From: Leptospira sp. B5-022
GTDB taxonomy: Bacteria; Spirochaetota; Leptospiria; Leptospirales; Leptospiraceae
DNA: 64,000 nt
Reading direction: 5' to 3'
Assembly (NCBI RefSeq): GCF_000347035.1
Contig: NZ_ANIJ01000047.1
Span: 433,501-497,500 of the forward strand
Under the pieces are notes generated by a model. It was not told the DNA's origin. It worked only from the letters and a program-made list of their open reading frames with translations, and searched no databases. Positions within the stretch are counted from its first letter, which is position 1; every line of letters starts with the position of its first letter. Shown here piece by piece: positions 37,014-46,059 of the stretch. A program made the translations under genes and the position numbers.

Positions 37014-38370
37014 AAAAGCTAGCGGGATACTTAACCCTTGGTCTTTCCTGGAAACCGAATTCAATTACCGAGAGGTAAGCGCTTGGAAAGATTTCGTCCG
37101 GATCGATCAGTCATTCATTCGACTCGCATTTTTTCTTCATTTCCTAGTATATTTTTTAGCCCTGATCCCTGAGATACGGAATGCTCCTCATGGAACTATT
37201 TATTTCGGCCTTATATTAAGTTTAAACCTACTTAGCTTGGTTCTTTCTTTTCAAAGGAAATATCTTCCTGCTGTCATTCACGGCACGAATTGTAGCATCA
37301 CTTTTTTAGTGATGCTGATCTTAAACGAATCGTTTTACAGCTTCGACGATCTTCATAGTTTACAACTATATAATAATTATTTCCTGCTAGTCGGATTTTT
37401 GGTCTTATTCCAAATGTTCCGCCTTAAGGTAAAGGGTTGTTTCTTAACGGCGACTTATTCCATCGTATTACACCTCGGATTCATATATTTTAAACTAAAG
37501 AACGGCCCTTTTACGGGATTCCCGTTGGTTCTATTCGTTCCGGATGTGGTTTACCTGATCCTAAGTTTGATCGGGACTACGATCGTAGTGATTGTCAGAA
37601 GATTAGTCCGTATTTCTTCCGAACTGGATTCAGAGTATAGATTTTTGCAGCACGAACTCCAAATTGCGAGAAAAGTGCAGGAGACTTTATTTCCGGAAGA
37701 TATCAGTATTAAAGGATTCAAATACGAGGTATTCAGATCCACTCCTAACGAGATCGGCGGTGATTTTTACGATTTTATACAGTTAAGGGAAGGGAACACC
37801 GGGGTTTTTTTGACCGATATAGCGGGCCACGGGATCGCTTCCGCGTTAGTCGCATCATTTATCAAAATTATGGTAGCGACGATGCCTTATCGTCTTAAAC
37901 TTCATCCGGTCCGATTATTGGAGTATCTGGATGAGACACTTCTCAGGCAGTTTAAATCCCATCATGCCTCCGCTGTGTATATCTTTTTCGATTTTATTTC
38001 TAAAGAGATCCATTTTGCGAATGGAGGACATCCGTATCTGATGCATTCCCGAAACGGAAATGACTTTAGGGAAATTGAAACTACCGGAAGTATATTAGGA
38101 TTCGGGATTAAAAGGCCTATCGCGGAACTGGTTTCTTTGCCGATCCAGTCCGGAGAAAGGTTATTTTTGTATACGGACGGATTGATAGAGAATCGAAATC
38201 CGCAAGGAAAACAGCTTGGAAGCGAAGGCCTTATTGAAATCCTGAACAGAAATAAGTCTTTTACCGATTTAAAACAGTTTAAAGAAGCCGTCCAAACCGA
38301 ATTGTCCGCATTTTTTAGGGATGCGGAGTTCGAAGACGATACACTTTTTCTGATCATCGAGATGGAGTAA
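36997..38370 (+). CDS. 6TM SpoIIE/RsbU-type PP2C phosphatase
   Basis: The 457-residue protein has about six N-terminal membrane helices (about 40-205), a short linker ('LQHELQIARKVQETLFPE', the usual RsbU linker) and a SpoIIE PP2C domain. Metal-binding Asp residues are seen in 'GGDFYDF', 'LTDIAGHG', 'LYTDGLIEN' and 'FEDDTLFLI'. Such enzymes remove phosphate from STAS-type anti-sigma antagonists in partner switching. No STAS or HPK/RsbW-type gene is adjacent. The N-terminal half probably senses a membrane or extracellular cue. Confidence 0.92.
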   Translation: MNLSNKKASGILNPWSFLETEFNYREVSAWKDFVRIDQSFIRLAFFLHFLVYFLALIPEIRNAPHGTIYFGLILSLNLLSLVLSFQRKYLPAVIHGTNCSITFLVMLILNESFYSFDDLHSLQLYNNYFLLVGFLVLFQMFRLKVKGCFLTATYSIVLHLGFIYFKLKNGPFTGFPLVLFVPDVVYLILSLIGTTIVVIVRRLVRISSELDSEYRFLQHELQIARKVQETLFPEDISIKGFKYEVFRSTPNEIGGDFYDFIQLREGNTGVFLTDIAGHGIASALVASFIKIMVATMPYRLKLHPVRLLEYLDETLLRQFKSHHASAVYIFFDFISKEIHFANGGHPYLMHSRNGNDFREIETTGSILGFGIKRPIAELVSLPIQSGERLFLYTDGLIENRNPQGKQLGSEGLIEILNRNKSFTDLKQFKEAVQTELSAFFRDAEFEDDTLFLIIEME

Positions 38371-38374
38371 ATTT

Positions 38375-39148
38375 ATGAACGAATCACTGATCCATTTGCA
38401 AAAAGAAGGCAAACTGGCAATCCTGGAGATCAACCGCCCTTCTGCGCTAAACGCATTAAACGAAGAACTATTAAACGAATTAACTAGCGAGATAACCAAC
38501 TTAGAAAAAGATCCTGCTATCCGAGTTGTGATCATAACCGGTCAAGGAAAAGCCTTCGTAGCCGGAGCGGATATTGCTAAGATGAAAGAGTTAAATACAA
38601 GCGGGGCTGAGAAGTTTGCCTCATTGGGACAAAGCACATTCGACAGGATCCAGAAGAGTAGACTTGTATCGATCGCGGCAGTCAACGGATTTGCATTGGG
38701 CGGAGGACTGGAACTTGCGCTTGCTTGCGATATTCGTATCGGTTCCGAAAAGGCAAAATTAGGACTTCCCGAAGTTTCTTTAGGGCTAATCCCTGGATTT
38801 GGCGGGACCCAAAGACTTGCGAGATTGATCGGTTATGGAAGAGCTGCGGAACTTATCTTTACCGGAGATATGATCGGTGCGGAAGAAGCTTATCGTATCG
38901 GTATATTAAATAAACTTGTTAAAGACGGGGAAGATTTGATCTCCACTGCTAAAGCGACTGCGGAATCCATTCTCAAAAAAGGACCAATCGCTGTCTCTAC
39001 GGCCAAATCCGTCATCCTGAACGGATTAGACATGCAGTTATCTAAAGGACAAGAATTCGAGAAAAAAGAATTTTCCAATCTATTCTCCGGAAAAGAATCC
39101 AAGGAAGGAATGGGAGCATTCTTAGAAAAACGTCCTCCTAATTTTTGA
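38375..39148 (+). CDS. Enoyl-CoA hydratase/isomerase
   Basis: The 257-residue crotonase-fold protein has the oxyanion-hole blocks 'GQGKAFVAGADIAKM' and 'NGFALGGGLELALACDIRIG', and both catalytic glutamates (in 'GLELA' and 'LPEVSLG'), followed by 'LIPGFGGTQRLARLIG'. It fits a true short-chain enoyl-CoA hydratase of beta-oxidation, the main carbon route in Leptospira. It starts 5 bp after the phosphatase gene and 6 bp before the DUF192 gene. Confidence 0.94.
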   Translation: MNESLIHLQKEGKLAILEINRPSALNALNEELLNELTSEITNLEKDPAIRVVIITGQGKAFVAGADIAKMKELNTSGAEKFASLGQSTFDRIQKSRLVSIAAVNGFALGGGLELALACDIRIGSEKAKLGLPEVSLGLIPGFGGTQRLARLIGYGRAAELIFTGDMIGAEEAYRIGILNKLVKDGEDLISTAKATAESILKKGPIAVSTAKSVILNGLDMQLSKGQEFEKKEFSNLFSGKESKEGMGAFLEKRPPNF

Positions 39149-39154
39149 GGGACC

Positions 39155-39616
39155 ATGAAAATTTTTAGATTTTTCTTACTTTCTGTTCTATTCTGCCTTC
39201 CGATGGCGGGTTGGGGGGAGTATAATTCTCCCTTATACTTAGAAAAAACCACCATCTATATAGGGGAGCATGCTTTGCTTGTCGAGGTTGCAAACACCGA
39301 CGAATCCAGACAAAGAGGATTGATGTTCCGCAAAAAGTTAGGAGAGAATGAAGGAATGATCTTCATCTTTCCGAATGAGGACTACCTTTCTTTTTGGATG
39401 AAAAATACCTTAATTCCATTGAGTATCGGTTATTTTTCAAAAGATAAAAAGCTCATCGACGTTTACGAAATGGCCCCGAACCAAACGCAAGTATTGTATC
39501 ATTCTACCCAAAAGGTAATGTATGCGGTGGAAGCGAATCCTAGATGGTTTGCAAAACGCGGACTAGGAAAAAATTCCGTTTTAAAGATTGAATCTAGATT
39601 TATAGCCCGTCCCTAA
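39155..39616 (+). CDS. DUF192 exported protein
   Basis: The 153-residue protein has a signal peptide (about residues 1-21, cleavage near 'AGWGE') and a DUF192 domain (PF02643): 'VEVANTDESRQRGLMFRKKL', 'GMIFIFP', 'SFWMKNTLIPLSIGYF' and 'YAVEANPRWFAKRGL'. The fold is a small beta barrel of unknown function that is usually exported. It is the last gene of a run with the hydratase; a hairpin at 39681 follows. Confidence 0.9.
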   Translation: MKIFRFFLLSVLFCLPMAGWGEYNSPLYLEKTTIYIGEHALLVEVANTDESRQRGLMFRKKLGENEGMIFIFPNEDYLSFWMKNTLIPLSIGYFSKDKKLIDVYEMAPNQTQVLYHSTQKVMYAVEANPRWFAKRGLGKNSVLKIESRFIARP

Positions 39617-39680
39617 ACTTAGGGTATCGATACGTATTTAATCCGGGAATAAATAGCCTGAAAGGTTATTATCGGAAAGT

Positions 39681-39712
39681 GATCCGCCCTTAAAATCGGG
39701 GCGGATCTTTTG
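39681..39712. terminator. Hairpin between convergent genes
   Basis: GATCCGCCC (39681-39689) pairs with GGGCGGATC (39699-39707) around a 9-base loop, followed by TTT on the + strand. The stem is strong but the U-tract is short. It lies between convergent genes at 39616 and 39748 and may stop transcription both ways. Confidence 0.6.
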
Positions 39713-39747
39713 CACGTCAGGTCGGAAGAATAGACCCGGCCTTTATA

Positions 39748-40353
39748 TTAAAGGGATTCTGCCGCTCTTAATTGCAGATCCTGCAAACTTTGAGCTTCAA
39801 CTACTTTAGAAGATTTTAATTTACCTTGCTCGGTAAGTTTTAAGATCACTTGGGATCCGACGGATTGCGATGTAACTTCGATCTCGGAAAGATTTCCTTC
39901 TCTCTCTACGAAAAATTTACCGGGTTGAGAACGAAAAGCGGTCAGGGTTTCCGATTTCCCTTCTTTAGAAACTGCAGTCAGATCCAATCTGGAACCGAAA
40001 TCGGTATAAACTAAAGTCAGTTTTTCTCCGTCTTGTTCGAAAGATTTTGCGAATCTTCCTTCTTTATCGTACTCGTTTAATCCTACCGGGTTACTGCCGG
40101 ACCAGAACTCGATCAGGTTGAAAAGAAGAAAGTCGATAAATCCACCGATTGCCATTAAAAATCCGAAAGGAATGTAGAACAGAACCGTTTTTACGATTTT
40201 TGCAAGAAGGCCGCCGCCCACATTGATCCCGTCGTTGGCATTGTAGAAAACTCTTACAAGTGCGAATTTTCCGAAACAGTTCGCCAAAGAACCGAAGCTA
40301 GCTCCTACCAGGACCAAGGTCAGGATGATTTTTTTTAAAACGTTTTTCACCAT
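39748..40353 (-). CDS. DUF3332 family exported protein
   Basis: The 201-residue protein has an N-terminal hydrophobic signal ending near 'GSLANCFGKF', a second hydrophobic hairpin (about 55-85, 'FYIPFGFLMAIGGFIDFLLFNLIEFWSG') and a beta-rich C-terminal part. The 'LLFNLIEFWSGSNPVG' block is the mark of the DUF3332 family. Function unknown. Many family members are lipoproteins with a Cys at this place ('ANCFGKFAL'), so Cys26 may be lipidated. Confidence 0.82.
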   Translation of the reverse strand: MVKNVLKKIILTLVLVGASFGSLANCFGKFALVRVFYNANDGINVGGGLLAKIVKTVLFYIPFGFLMAIGGFIDFLLFNLIEFWSGSNPVGLNEYDKEGRFAKSFEQDGEKLTLVYTDFGSRLDLTAVSKEGKSETLTAFRSQPGKFFVEREGNLSEIEVTSQSVGSQVILKLTEQGKLKSSKVVEAQSLQDLQLRAAESL

Positions 40354-40610
40354 TGAAAACGGAACTCCTTTATATGAATGGAATGCGAAACTACGAATAA
40401 AGTATGGAAAAAATCTTGCAAGAGATTTACATTCTTCCTTTCGTTTTGTGAGATAAAATCTTGACTAAAAGGTTTCCGGCCTAGAGCGACCCGATAAAGG
40501 AAAGAGAATCCCTTGACCTAGTTCCTGTCTCGGTATTTCTGGACCGAAAGACGGTTTATAAATAATAAAGTCGTTCTTTGGGGCAGATGCCCGTAATTTA
40601 GGGAACCTAC

Positions 40611-42071
40611 GTGATCTTTCCCACACTGGAATTTTTTCTTTTTTTCTCCTTCGTATTTGTAACCCATTGGTACATTTTACCGGCGCTTATCCCGGAGCCA
40701 AAGTTACGCAAATCGTCTATCCATATCTTCCTGCTCATCATGAGTTATATCTTCTATATGAGCTGGAACTGGAAGTTCGGCGGTTTGATCTTATTATCCA
40801 CCGTAATCGATTTCTTTTTAGCGGACCTGATCTTCGAATCCAAGGACCAAAGTTTCCGCAAGAAGATGATCGTAATCAGTCTGGTATTGAACCTTGTATT
40901 CATTTTAGGTTTTTTTAAATATTACGGTTTCTTGAGCGAAAATCTGAATGCGTTCTTGGTTACTTTAGGTTTCCCGAGTTTATTCCCGATTCTTAAAATT
41001 GTTCTTCCTGTTGGGATTTCCTTCTACACCTTCCAGAGTTTGAGTTATACGATAGACGTATACAGGGGGGCGATTCCTTCCGAAAAAAACTTCATAAAAT
41101 TTGCTTTATTCGTATCCTTTTTTCCTCAATTGGTGGCAGGACCGATCGTTACCGCCAAAAGTTTTTTACCTCAATTACAAACCGAGAAAAAGATAGAAGA
41201 TATACCATTCAGAAAAGCGATCCGTTATTTTCTAATGGGTTATTTTAAGAAGGTCGTATTGTCGGATAATATTTCCCCGATCGCGGATCTGATCTTTAAA
41301 AACCCGGATGCCTATTCTACGGAGGCTCTATGGTTGGGAGCATTTCTTTTCTGGGTCCAGGTTTATTGCGATTTTAGCGGTTATACGGATATGGCCTATT
41401 CTGCGGCGCTGCTTTTAGGTTACGAGTTACCAGAGAATTTTAGAATGCCTTATATTTCTCAGTCGGTTACGGAACATTGGAGAAGGTGGCATATCACTCT
41501 CTCTAGTTGGCTTAGGGATTATGTGTATATCTCTCTGGGCGGGAATCGTGTGGGACTCTTCCGCCATAGATTTAACGTTTGGTTCACGATGTTCGTGGGA
41601 GGGATTTGGCACGGAGCCAATTGGACCTTCCTGATCTGGGGTTCTATCCAAGGCGGATTTCTATTAATAGAATCTGTATTAAAAGAATGGAAAGCGAAAT
41701 TATTCCCGAACCTAACCGTTCCCGATTCTTGGGATAAATTATTAACCCCCGTTAGAGTTCTATACGCAAGTTCGGTGGCAGTCACCTTCGGGGTGATCTT
41801 CCGTTCCGCAAATATAGAATCCGCTCTGAAAATGATCCATGGAATGTACGTATATCAGAGCGGGGAACTGAGACCTTATATGTTAAAACAAGGGATCCCT
41901 GCGATACTTTGTGTGATCATTGGACATTATCTAGGTTGGCTGATTTACGAAAAAGGAAAGGAGTTGAAGATCCCGGCTTGGTTGGAATTTTCTCTCTATC
42001 CTTTGATCGCATTTTGTTTTGCGGTCTTAAGTCCCGACGGAGAGATCCCTTTTATTTACTTCGATTTCTGA
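40611..42071 (+). CDS. MBOAT-family O-acyltransferase (AlgI/DltB-like)
   Basis: The 486-residue polytopic enzyme has about eleven membrane segments and AlgI/DltB hallmarks: 'VGISFYTFQSLSYTIDVYRG', 'QLVAGPIV', 'SVTEHWRRWHITLSSWLRDYVYISLGG' (read in parts) and the catalytic His in 'GGIWHGANWTFLIWG'. It moves acyl groups, often acetyl, across the membrane onto an extracytoplasmic sugar or polymer. No algJ/dltD partner is adjacent. Start is GTG 40611, fitting the family opening ('MIFPTLEFFLFF'). Confidence 0.93.
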   Translation: MIFPTLEFFLFFSFVFVTHWYILPALIPEPKLRKSSIHIFLLIMSYIFYMSWNWKFGGLILLSTVIDFFLADLIFESKDQSFRKKMIVISLVLNLVFILGFFKYYGFLSENLNAFLVTLGFPSLFPILKIVLPVGISFYTFQSLSYTIDVYRGAIPSEKNFIKFALFVSFFPQLVAGPIVTAKSFLPQLQTEKKIEDIPFRKAIRYFLMGYFKKVVLSDNISPIADLIFKNPDAYSTEALWLGAFLFWVQVYCDFSGYTDMAYSAALLLGYELPENFRMPYISQSVTEHWRRWHITLSSWLRDYVYISLGGNRVGLFRHRFNVWFTMFVGGIWHGANWTFLIWGSIQGGFLLIESVLKEWKAKLFPNLTVPDSWDKLLTPVRVLYASSVAVTFGVIFRSANIESALKMIHGMYVYQSGELRPYMLKQGIPAILCVIIGHYLGWLIYEKGKELKIPAWLEFSLYPLIAFCFAVLSPDGEIPFIYFDF

Positions 42072-42126
42072 AAAAAGTAAAACGCTGGACACTTGTCGAA
42101 TTCGTTTCTACTTTGAACCCTTATCG

Positions 42127-42480
42127 ATGAGCGACCCCGATCAAAAACCTAGGAGCCCAAGATTTTATCCCAGAGATTTCGATGAGTACATCGTGCAGGT
42201 GGATTCCGGGCTCATTACCTTGGAAGGAAAACTAGGCAATATTTCCGAGTCAGGTATTTGCATTTTAATGAGTGGAGAAGATCTGCCGGGCTCCGTTCCG
42301 ATCGAAGGTTCTGTCATCGAAAGAAGAACCGGTAAACGGTTGGAATTTTTAGGGGACGTAGTTTGGAAAATCCCGAAACAGGTAGATTCTAAACAAAAGT
42401 TCTTATATGGGATACGCTTTAGAGATCCTTTGGAATTAACTGAGTCCCTAATACTCATCAATCTTTCCTTAGAAGGTTAA
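42127..42480 (+). CDS. PilZ-domain protein
   Basis: The 117-residue protein is a single PilZ-like barrel: 'RFYPRDFDEYIVQVD' at the N-terminus, 'GKLGNISESGICILM' (the usual D/NxSxxG motif as NISESG) and 'FLGDVVWKIPK...GIRF'. The RxxxR box is incomplete (single Arg in 'SPRFYPRDF'), so c-di-GMP binding is possible but uncertain. It may be a local effector for the EAL protein encoded at 28751. Confidence 0.8.
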   Translation: MSDPDQKPRSPRFYPRDFDEYIVQVDSGLITLEGKLGNISESGICILMSGEDLPGSVPIEGSVIERRTGKRLEFLGDVVWKIPKQVDSKQKFLYGIRFRDPLELTESLILINLSLEG

Positions 42481-42575
42481 AATCCTAAAACCGCATACGG
42501 TTGCACAGACTTCTTTACGTCATATTTTTATTGCAAAGGCCAGGGAAGAGCCTACCTATGTCGTAAAGGCTTCTA

Positions 42576-43178
42576 ATGATCGAAACCGATAATCCTCATC
42601 GCAAACAAACCGTACGAGAAAAAGAAATCCAGCTTCTAAAACGGATCAAAGAAGGGGATGACAAGGCATATATAGAACTTACCGGCCCTTATCGGGAGAG
42701 ATTGTATAGAAAAGCTGTCTCCATGGTAAAAGACGGGGATGACGCAGAAGACATCGTCCAAGACGCCCTGATCTCAGGATACCGTTCAATACGCAATTTT
42801 AGGGCAGAATCCGGGGTTTATACCTGGTTGTACCGGATCGTAGTTAATAAATCCAAGGACCTTCTGGCCAAAAGGAAACGAGCCCGGGAGAATTCCATGG
42901 ATGATTCCGAGTTTCAGGTCACCGATGATCGTATTAGCTTCGAAAAAAAAGTAGAACTTTCCGACGAGAGTAACTATCTAATCAACAAAATAGGTGAGCT
43001 TGAGGATATATATAAAGAAGTCATCGAGCTCCGGTATTTCGAGGAAATGTCCTATTCACAAATAGCAGAGATCCTCGGAACCAATATCGGAACAGTCAAA
43101 AGCCGGCTCTTTAAGGCAAAGGAATTTTTGAAACATCTGATTATGAAAGATGGGAAGGGCGAAGGCTTTTTTAGGTAG
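42576..43178 (+). CDS. ECF-type sigma-70 factor
   Basis: The 200-residue protein has region 2 ('KAVSMVKDGDDAEDIVQDALISGYRSIRNF' and 'GVYTWLYRIVVNKSKDLLAKRKR', read in parts) and region 4 ('VIELRYFEEMSYSQIAEILG' with 'NIGTVKSRLFKAKEFLK'), with no region 3, as in group 4 (RpoE-like) sigma factors. The next gene, 6 bp downstream, encodes a small membrane protein that is probably its anti-sigma factor. Confidence 0.94.
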   Translation: MIETDNPHRKQTVREKEIQLLKRIKEGDDKAYIELTGPYRERLYRKAVSMVKDGDDAEDIVQDALISGYRSIRNFRAESGVYTWLYRIVVNKSKDLLAKRKRARENSMDDSEFQVTDDRISFEKKVELSDESNYLINKIGELEDIYKEVIELRYFEEMSYSQIAEILGTNIGTVKSRLFKAKEFLKHLIMKDGKGEGFFR

Positions 43179-43184
43179 TAAGGT

Positions 43185-43751
43185 ATGGAAAAACAAACAA
43201 GTAAACAGCAGAGCACGAGATTCGGATTCTCGGCAATTTTTCAGAAAGAAGATCCGGATCTTGTTAAATTAGAAAATTCTTTAGTTCGAGCAGTCTCCGA
43301 ATTAAGAATGGAACAGATGAAGGATATCCGTCTTTCTAAGGATTTCGATCTTCGACTGCAGAATCTCCTCAAAGATGTCCGATTCGATGAAGAAACCTCC
43401 TGGTCCAAGTTTTCCCGCAGTTTTGTCTGGAACCGTTCCTTCCAATACTCCCTTAGCGCAGCTCTTGCAATCTTAGTTCTCGCAGTAACAGTAGGCCGAT
43501 TCTCTTCTTCCAACGAAACAAGTTTGGCAGAAAGATCGGGAACCCTAACCGTCGGTGAAGACCGCGAATTCGTGGATCTTCCTTCTTCTGCAAGAGTGGA
43601 TGTGGATCTGAATTCACGTCATCTTCTGGAAATTTCCAGAAATCCCCAAGCTTCTAAAACCTTAGGTGCGTTAGAGCAATACTTTATCGAAAAAGGGGAT
43701 TATAGAACTGCTCAAGAGATCCGTCAAGTTCTGGATTCCACTTCTAAGTAA
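43185..43751 (+). CDS. Putative membrane anti-sigma factor
   Basis: The 188-residue protein has a cytoplasmic N-terminal half (about 1-85, mostly helical and charged), one membrane helix (about 88-108, 'YSLSAALAILVLAVTVG') and a short outer part. This is the layout of ECF anti-sigma factors. It has no ZAS His-x3-Cys-x2-Cys motif and no named domain that I recognise. The call rests on its position after the ECF sigma gene and on topology. Confidence 0.65.
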   Translation: MEKQTSKQQSTRFGFSAIFQKEDPDLVKLENSLVRAVSELRMEQMKDIRLSKDFDLRLQNLLKDVRFDEETSWSKFSRSFVWNRSFQYSLSAALAILVLAVTVGRFSSSNETSLAERSGTLTVGEDREFVDLPSSARVDVDLNSRHLLEISRNPQASKTLGALEQYFIEKGDYRTAQEIRQVLDSTSK

Positions 43752-43757
43752 TTTTTT

Positions 43758-43836
43758 TCGCACAGAGCGCACTGAGAACACAGAGGTTTTTCGTATGAAA
43801 GTTGTCTCTCTGTGAACTCCGTGGTCTCCGTGCGAA
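43758..43836. repeat. Inverted repeat, family B, copy 1
   Basis: Arms of about 29 bases face each other: the left begins TTCGCACAGAGCGCACTGAG and the right ends GGTCTCCGTGCGAA, with about seven mismatches and a loop of about 20 bases. It sits exactly between two convergent genes (stops at 43751 and 43839) and may act as a two-way terminator. Further copies occur at 45875 and 46835. Confidence 0.7.
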
Positions 43837-43838
43837 CC

Positions 43839-44771
43839 TCACACCTTCAATCTTTTATGGTATAAGTTCGGATCTAAAGAATCCAGGATACGTTTTGCTT
43901 CCTGGGCCACTTCTCCATACAGGATAGAAGTTCTGGAATCGAGTAAGGCGCAGCAGAGTTGGATCATTCTGCACTTTACCTTAAATTCCGTTCCACCTTT
44001 ACGTAGCCCTAAAGAATCGCGAAGTCTGAACAATTCGGAACGATACGCTTCCAATTCCTTATCGCTCATTTTACGGATCTCTTTGAATACTCCTCTTTCT
44101 AAAAGAAGAACAGGCAATGCTTCTTTGAGTTCAGCTTCTTCTTTAAATTCCTCTCTTAGGATCCGTATCGCGGAGAAGATAGGCTCTGCACGAACGGATT
44201 CCAGTCGGATCGCACTCGGTTCTTTTAAAAAAGCCTCTCTGTAGAGTAGCAGTCCTTGCGCCTGTTGCCCACTTAGGTATGTACATTCTGCTCTAAAAAA
44301 TAATAATTCGGGAGAGAATCTTTCCAGTCCGGAAGAATCACGTAATACTTCGGAAGCAAGTTCCGTATCTTCAGCAAGTAATAGTCTGTAAGCTAATTCC
44401 GCGATGAGTCCAGGAGAAAGCGATTGAATGCCTTCTTTTCTAAGTGCGATGCGCACTTGGTCCGTAGTTTCTTGTAGAATTGAACTCATCGCCGAATGAT
44501 AGGAGAGTTCTTGAGGGAAGGATTTACTTTTATACACCGAATCGAAATCTTTCAGGAATTCCAATAAAAGTCCCGTTCTTTCCCTTCCTTCTTTTGTGAG
44601 ATGGATCCGATCGATTCTATGATCCCAGAAGGAAGAAATATAAAACCCCGAGGCAAACTCGGGGTTTTCGGGGTCTTCTTCCAATAGGGAATCGAATAAG
44701 TTTCGGGAGAGCTCGAACTCTCCCTCGGATAAATGTTTTATCGCTTCTTCGTACTTCCTGTCTTGGTCCAT
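43839..44771 (-). CDS. TPR-type helical protein
   Basis: The 310-residue soluble protein begins with a TPR-like unit ('YEEAIKHLSEGEFELSRNLFDSLLEEDPENPEF', read in parts) and continues with helical repeats. No signal peptide. ATG 44771 overlaps the hpf stop as TGATG, which implies translational coupling; the TTG one codon upstream is not needed. The function is unknown; the link to a ribosome hibernation factor is only contextual. Confidence 0.8.
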   Translation of the reverse strand: MDQDRKYEEAIKHLSEGEFELSRNLFDSLLEEDPENPEFASGFYISSFWDHRIDRIHLTKEGRERTGLLLEFLKDFDSVYKSKSFPQELSYHSAMSSILQETTDQVRIALRKEGIQSLSPGLIAELAYRLLLAEDTELASEVLRDSSGLERFSPELLFFRAECTYLSGQQAQGLLLYREAFLKEPSAIRLESVRAEPIFSAIRILREEFKEEAELKEALPVLLLERGVFKEIRKMSDKELEAYRSELFRLRDSLGLRKGGTEFKVKCRMIQLCCALLDSRTSILYGEVAQEAKRILDSLDPNLYHKRLKV

Positions 44772-45058
44772 CAATGAGCGGCTTTTTTGTCGTGGTGTTT
44801 ACTTACTTGTTTTACGATCTTATCTTCTAAACCGTCTATGCAGGAATAAATATCTTTGTCTTCATGTTGTGCGTTAAACTTGCTTCCGTCTGCGGCTAAA
44901 TTCAGATTAGCGCTGATCAGTCCATGAACCTGTTCGAATGAAATTTCCATCGAAACCAATTTTTGTATGTATTTAGAGACTCGTTCTAACTTTTTTCCGG
45001 CATAATCTTCTGCCGTTCCGGAATGATCTAAATTTTTCCAATTAAAAACGATTTTCAT
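44771..45058 (-). CDS. hpf: Ribosome hibernation promoting factor (short HPF/YfiA)
   Basis: The 95-residue protein fits short HPF/RaiA: 'MKIVFNWKNLDHSGTAEDYAGKKLERVSKY' opening (read in parts), 'SISFEQVHG'-type strand ('MEISFEQVHGLISANLNL') and a 'DIYSCIDGLEDKIVKQVSKHHDKK' helix. It would bind the 30S decoding region in stationary phase. No long-form C-terminal dimerisation domain. GGAGG lies at good spacing before the ATG. The TPR gene downstream is coupled by TGATG. Confidence 0.85.
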   Translation of the reverse strand: MKIVFNWKNLDHSGTAEDYAGKKLERVSKYIQKLVSMEISFEQVHGLISANLNLAADGSKFNAQHEDKDIYSCIDGLEDKIVKQVSKHHDKKAAH

Positions 45059-45222
45059 GTAAAGCCTCCGTGTTCTCTATTTATGGCTTCTTAAAGTTTT
45101 ATCATAGCATGGATGCGGCTCAGAAAAAACTAAAGAAACGTATTTTGGACGGGGAAAGAAAGGGAGTCATCCCAACCCAGGAATTCCTGTAAGATTAGGA
45201 TGGAAAAAAACGGAGTCAAATC

Positions 45223-45251
45223 AAAAAAAGCGCCCGCCCCGAAAGGGGCGG
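45223..45251 (-). terminator. Rho-independent terminator for the TPR signal-peptide gene
   Basis: Read on the minus strand, CCGCCCC pairs with GGGGCGG around a TTTC loop (45234-45251) and is followed by GCGC and seven T (45223-45229). The stem is very strong with a proper U-tract. It lies about 70 bp after the stop of the minus-strand gene at 45324. The rest of the 45059-45323 gap holds no gene. Confidence 0.85.
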
Positions 45252-45323
45252 ACCAGGGAAGTTAGAACTAGAGATGGGATGATTTCCTAGCGCTTCTTAG
45301 TCCTTGTTTAGAGTCAGGCTTGG

Positions 45324-45758
45324 CTATTTCGCAAAAGCCAGGCTGCATGCTTCCTGGTATTTTTTAAGACCTTCTTCCTCTGCGTGGAGAGCGGAATCAA
45401 GGTCACCAATCTTTTGGTATACATGGATAACTTCTTTAATGTTCTCTAAAGCTTGGCAGGATTTGCCGAGACGGAATTCGGAGATGGATTTTAGATACAG
45501 GACTAGAGCGTATCCGGAACTTTCCTTATCACCGATTTTTGTTCTCACAGCTAAGGACTGATCATAAAAAGCGATTGCACCTTCATAATCCCTGGTTTTT
45601 TGTTTTAGGCTTCCCAGGGCAGTAAGCTTATTTGCCAGCTGGACTTCTGTCTCCGGTGTGTAATTATTGAGCGAACTCTCTAACACATTGGTTTCAGGTT
45701 CTGCATAAATTGCAGTGGAGATGCTTAAAATTAAGGCAATTTTAATTATTCTGTTCAT
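45324..45758 (-). CDS. Exported TPR protein
   Basis: ATG 45758 gives a clean signal peptide (residues 1-18, '[20 protein letters not shown]') and 144 residues in all. The rest forms TPR-like helices: '[39 protein letters not shown]' (read in parts), with the typical pattern of Gly, Ala and Tyr. The frame opens at 45878, but the upstream part has no signal logic. Probably periplasmic. Partner unknown. Confidence 0.8.
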   Translation of the reverse strand: MNRIIKIALILSISTAIYAEPETNVLESSLNNYTPETEVQLANKLTALGSLKQKTRDYEGAIAFYDQSLAVRTKIGDKESSGYALVLYLKSISEFRLGKSCQALENIKEVIHVYQKIGDLDSALHAEEEGLKKYQEACSLAFAK

Positions 45759-45874
45759 CTTTTTATCTCTCAGCCAGGGCTTTGTATGATATAGTGCAAA
45801 CGCCGTGCCAAGTTTCTGGGAAAAACTAGATTTTTTTTTTAATTTTAGGTGGGGATTTTCTGGGTAAGTGGCTG

Positions 45875-46043
45875 GCACACGGAGCTCACAGAGAACACGG
45901 AGATAGGAAATACGGTTGGAATGTGATTAGGAACTCCAATATGCGATTCTAATTCCCACGATAGGAGTTCCTACAATTTAATTTTGCGACCTAGTGTCTT
46001 TGCGTGAACCCCACCTCCGTGGTCTCAGTGCTCTCTGTGCGAG
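45875..46043. repeat. Inverted repeat, family B, copy 2, with family A-like insert
   Basis: The left arm contains CACGGAGCTCACAGAGAACA and the right arm CTCCGTGGTCTCAGTGCTCT, ending GTGCGAG at about 46042. About 115 bases separate them, and these include AGGAACTCCAAT and ATAGGAGTTCCTACA, which resemble the family A boundary motif. So a family A-like piece appears to sit inside a family B repeat. Together with its flanks this fills the 300-bp gap between 45758 and 46060; no gene was seen. Confidence 0.6.
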
Positions 46044-46059
46044 CCAAAGTACATGGATT

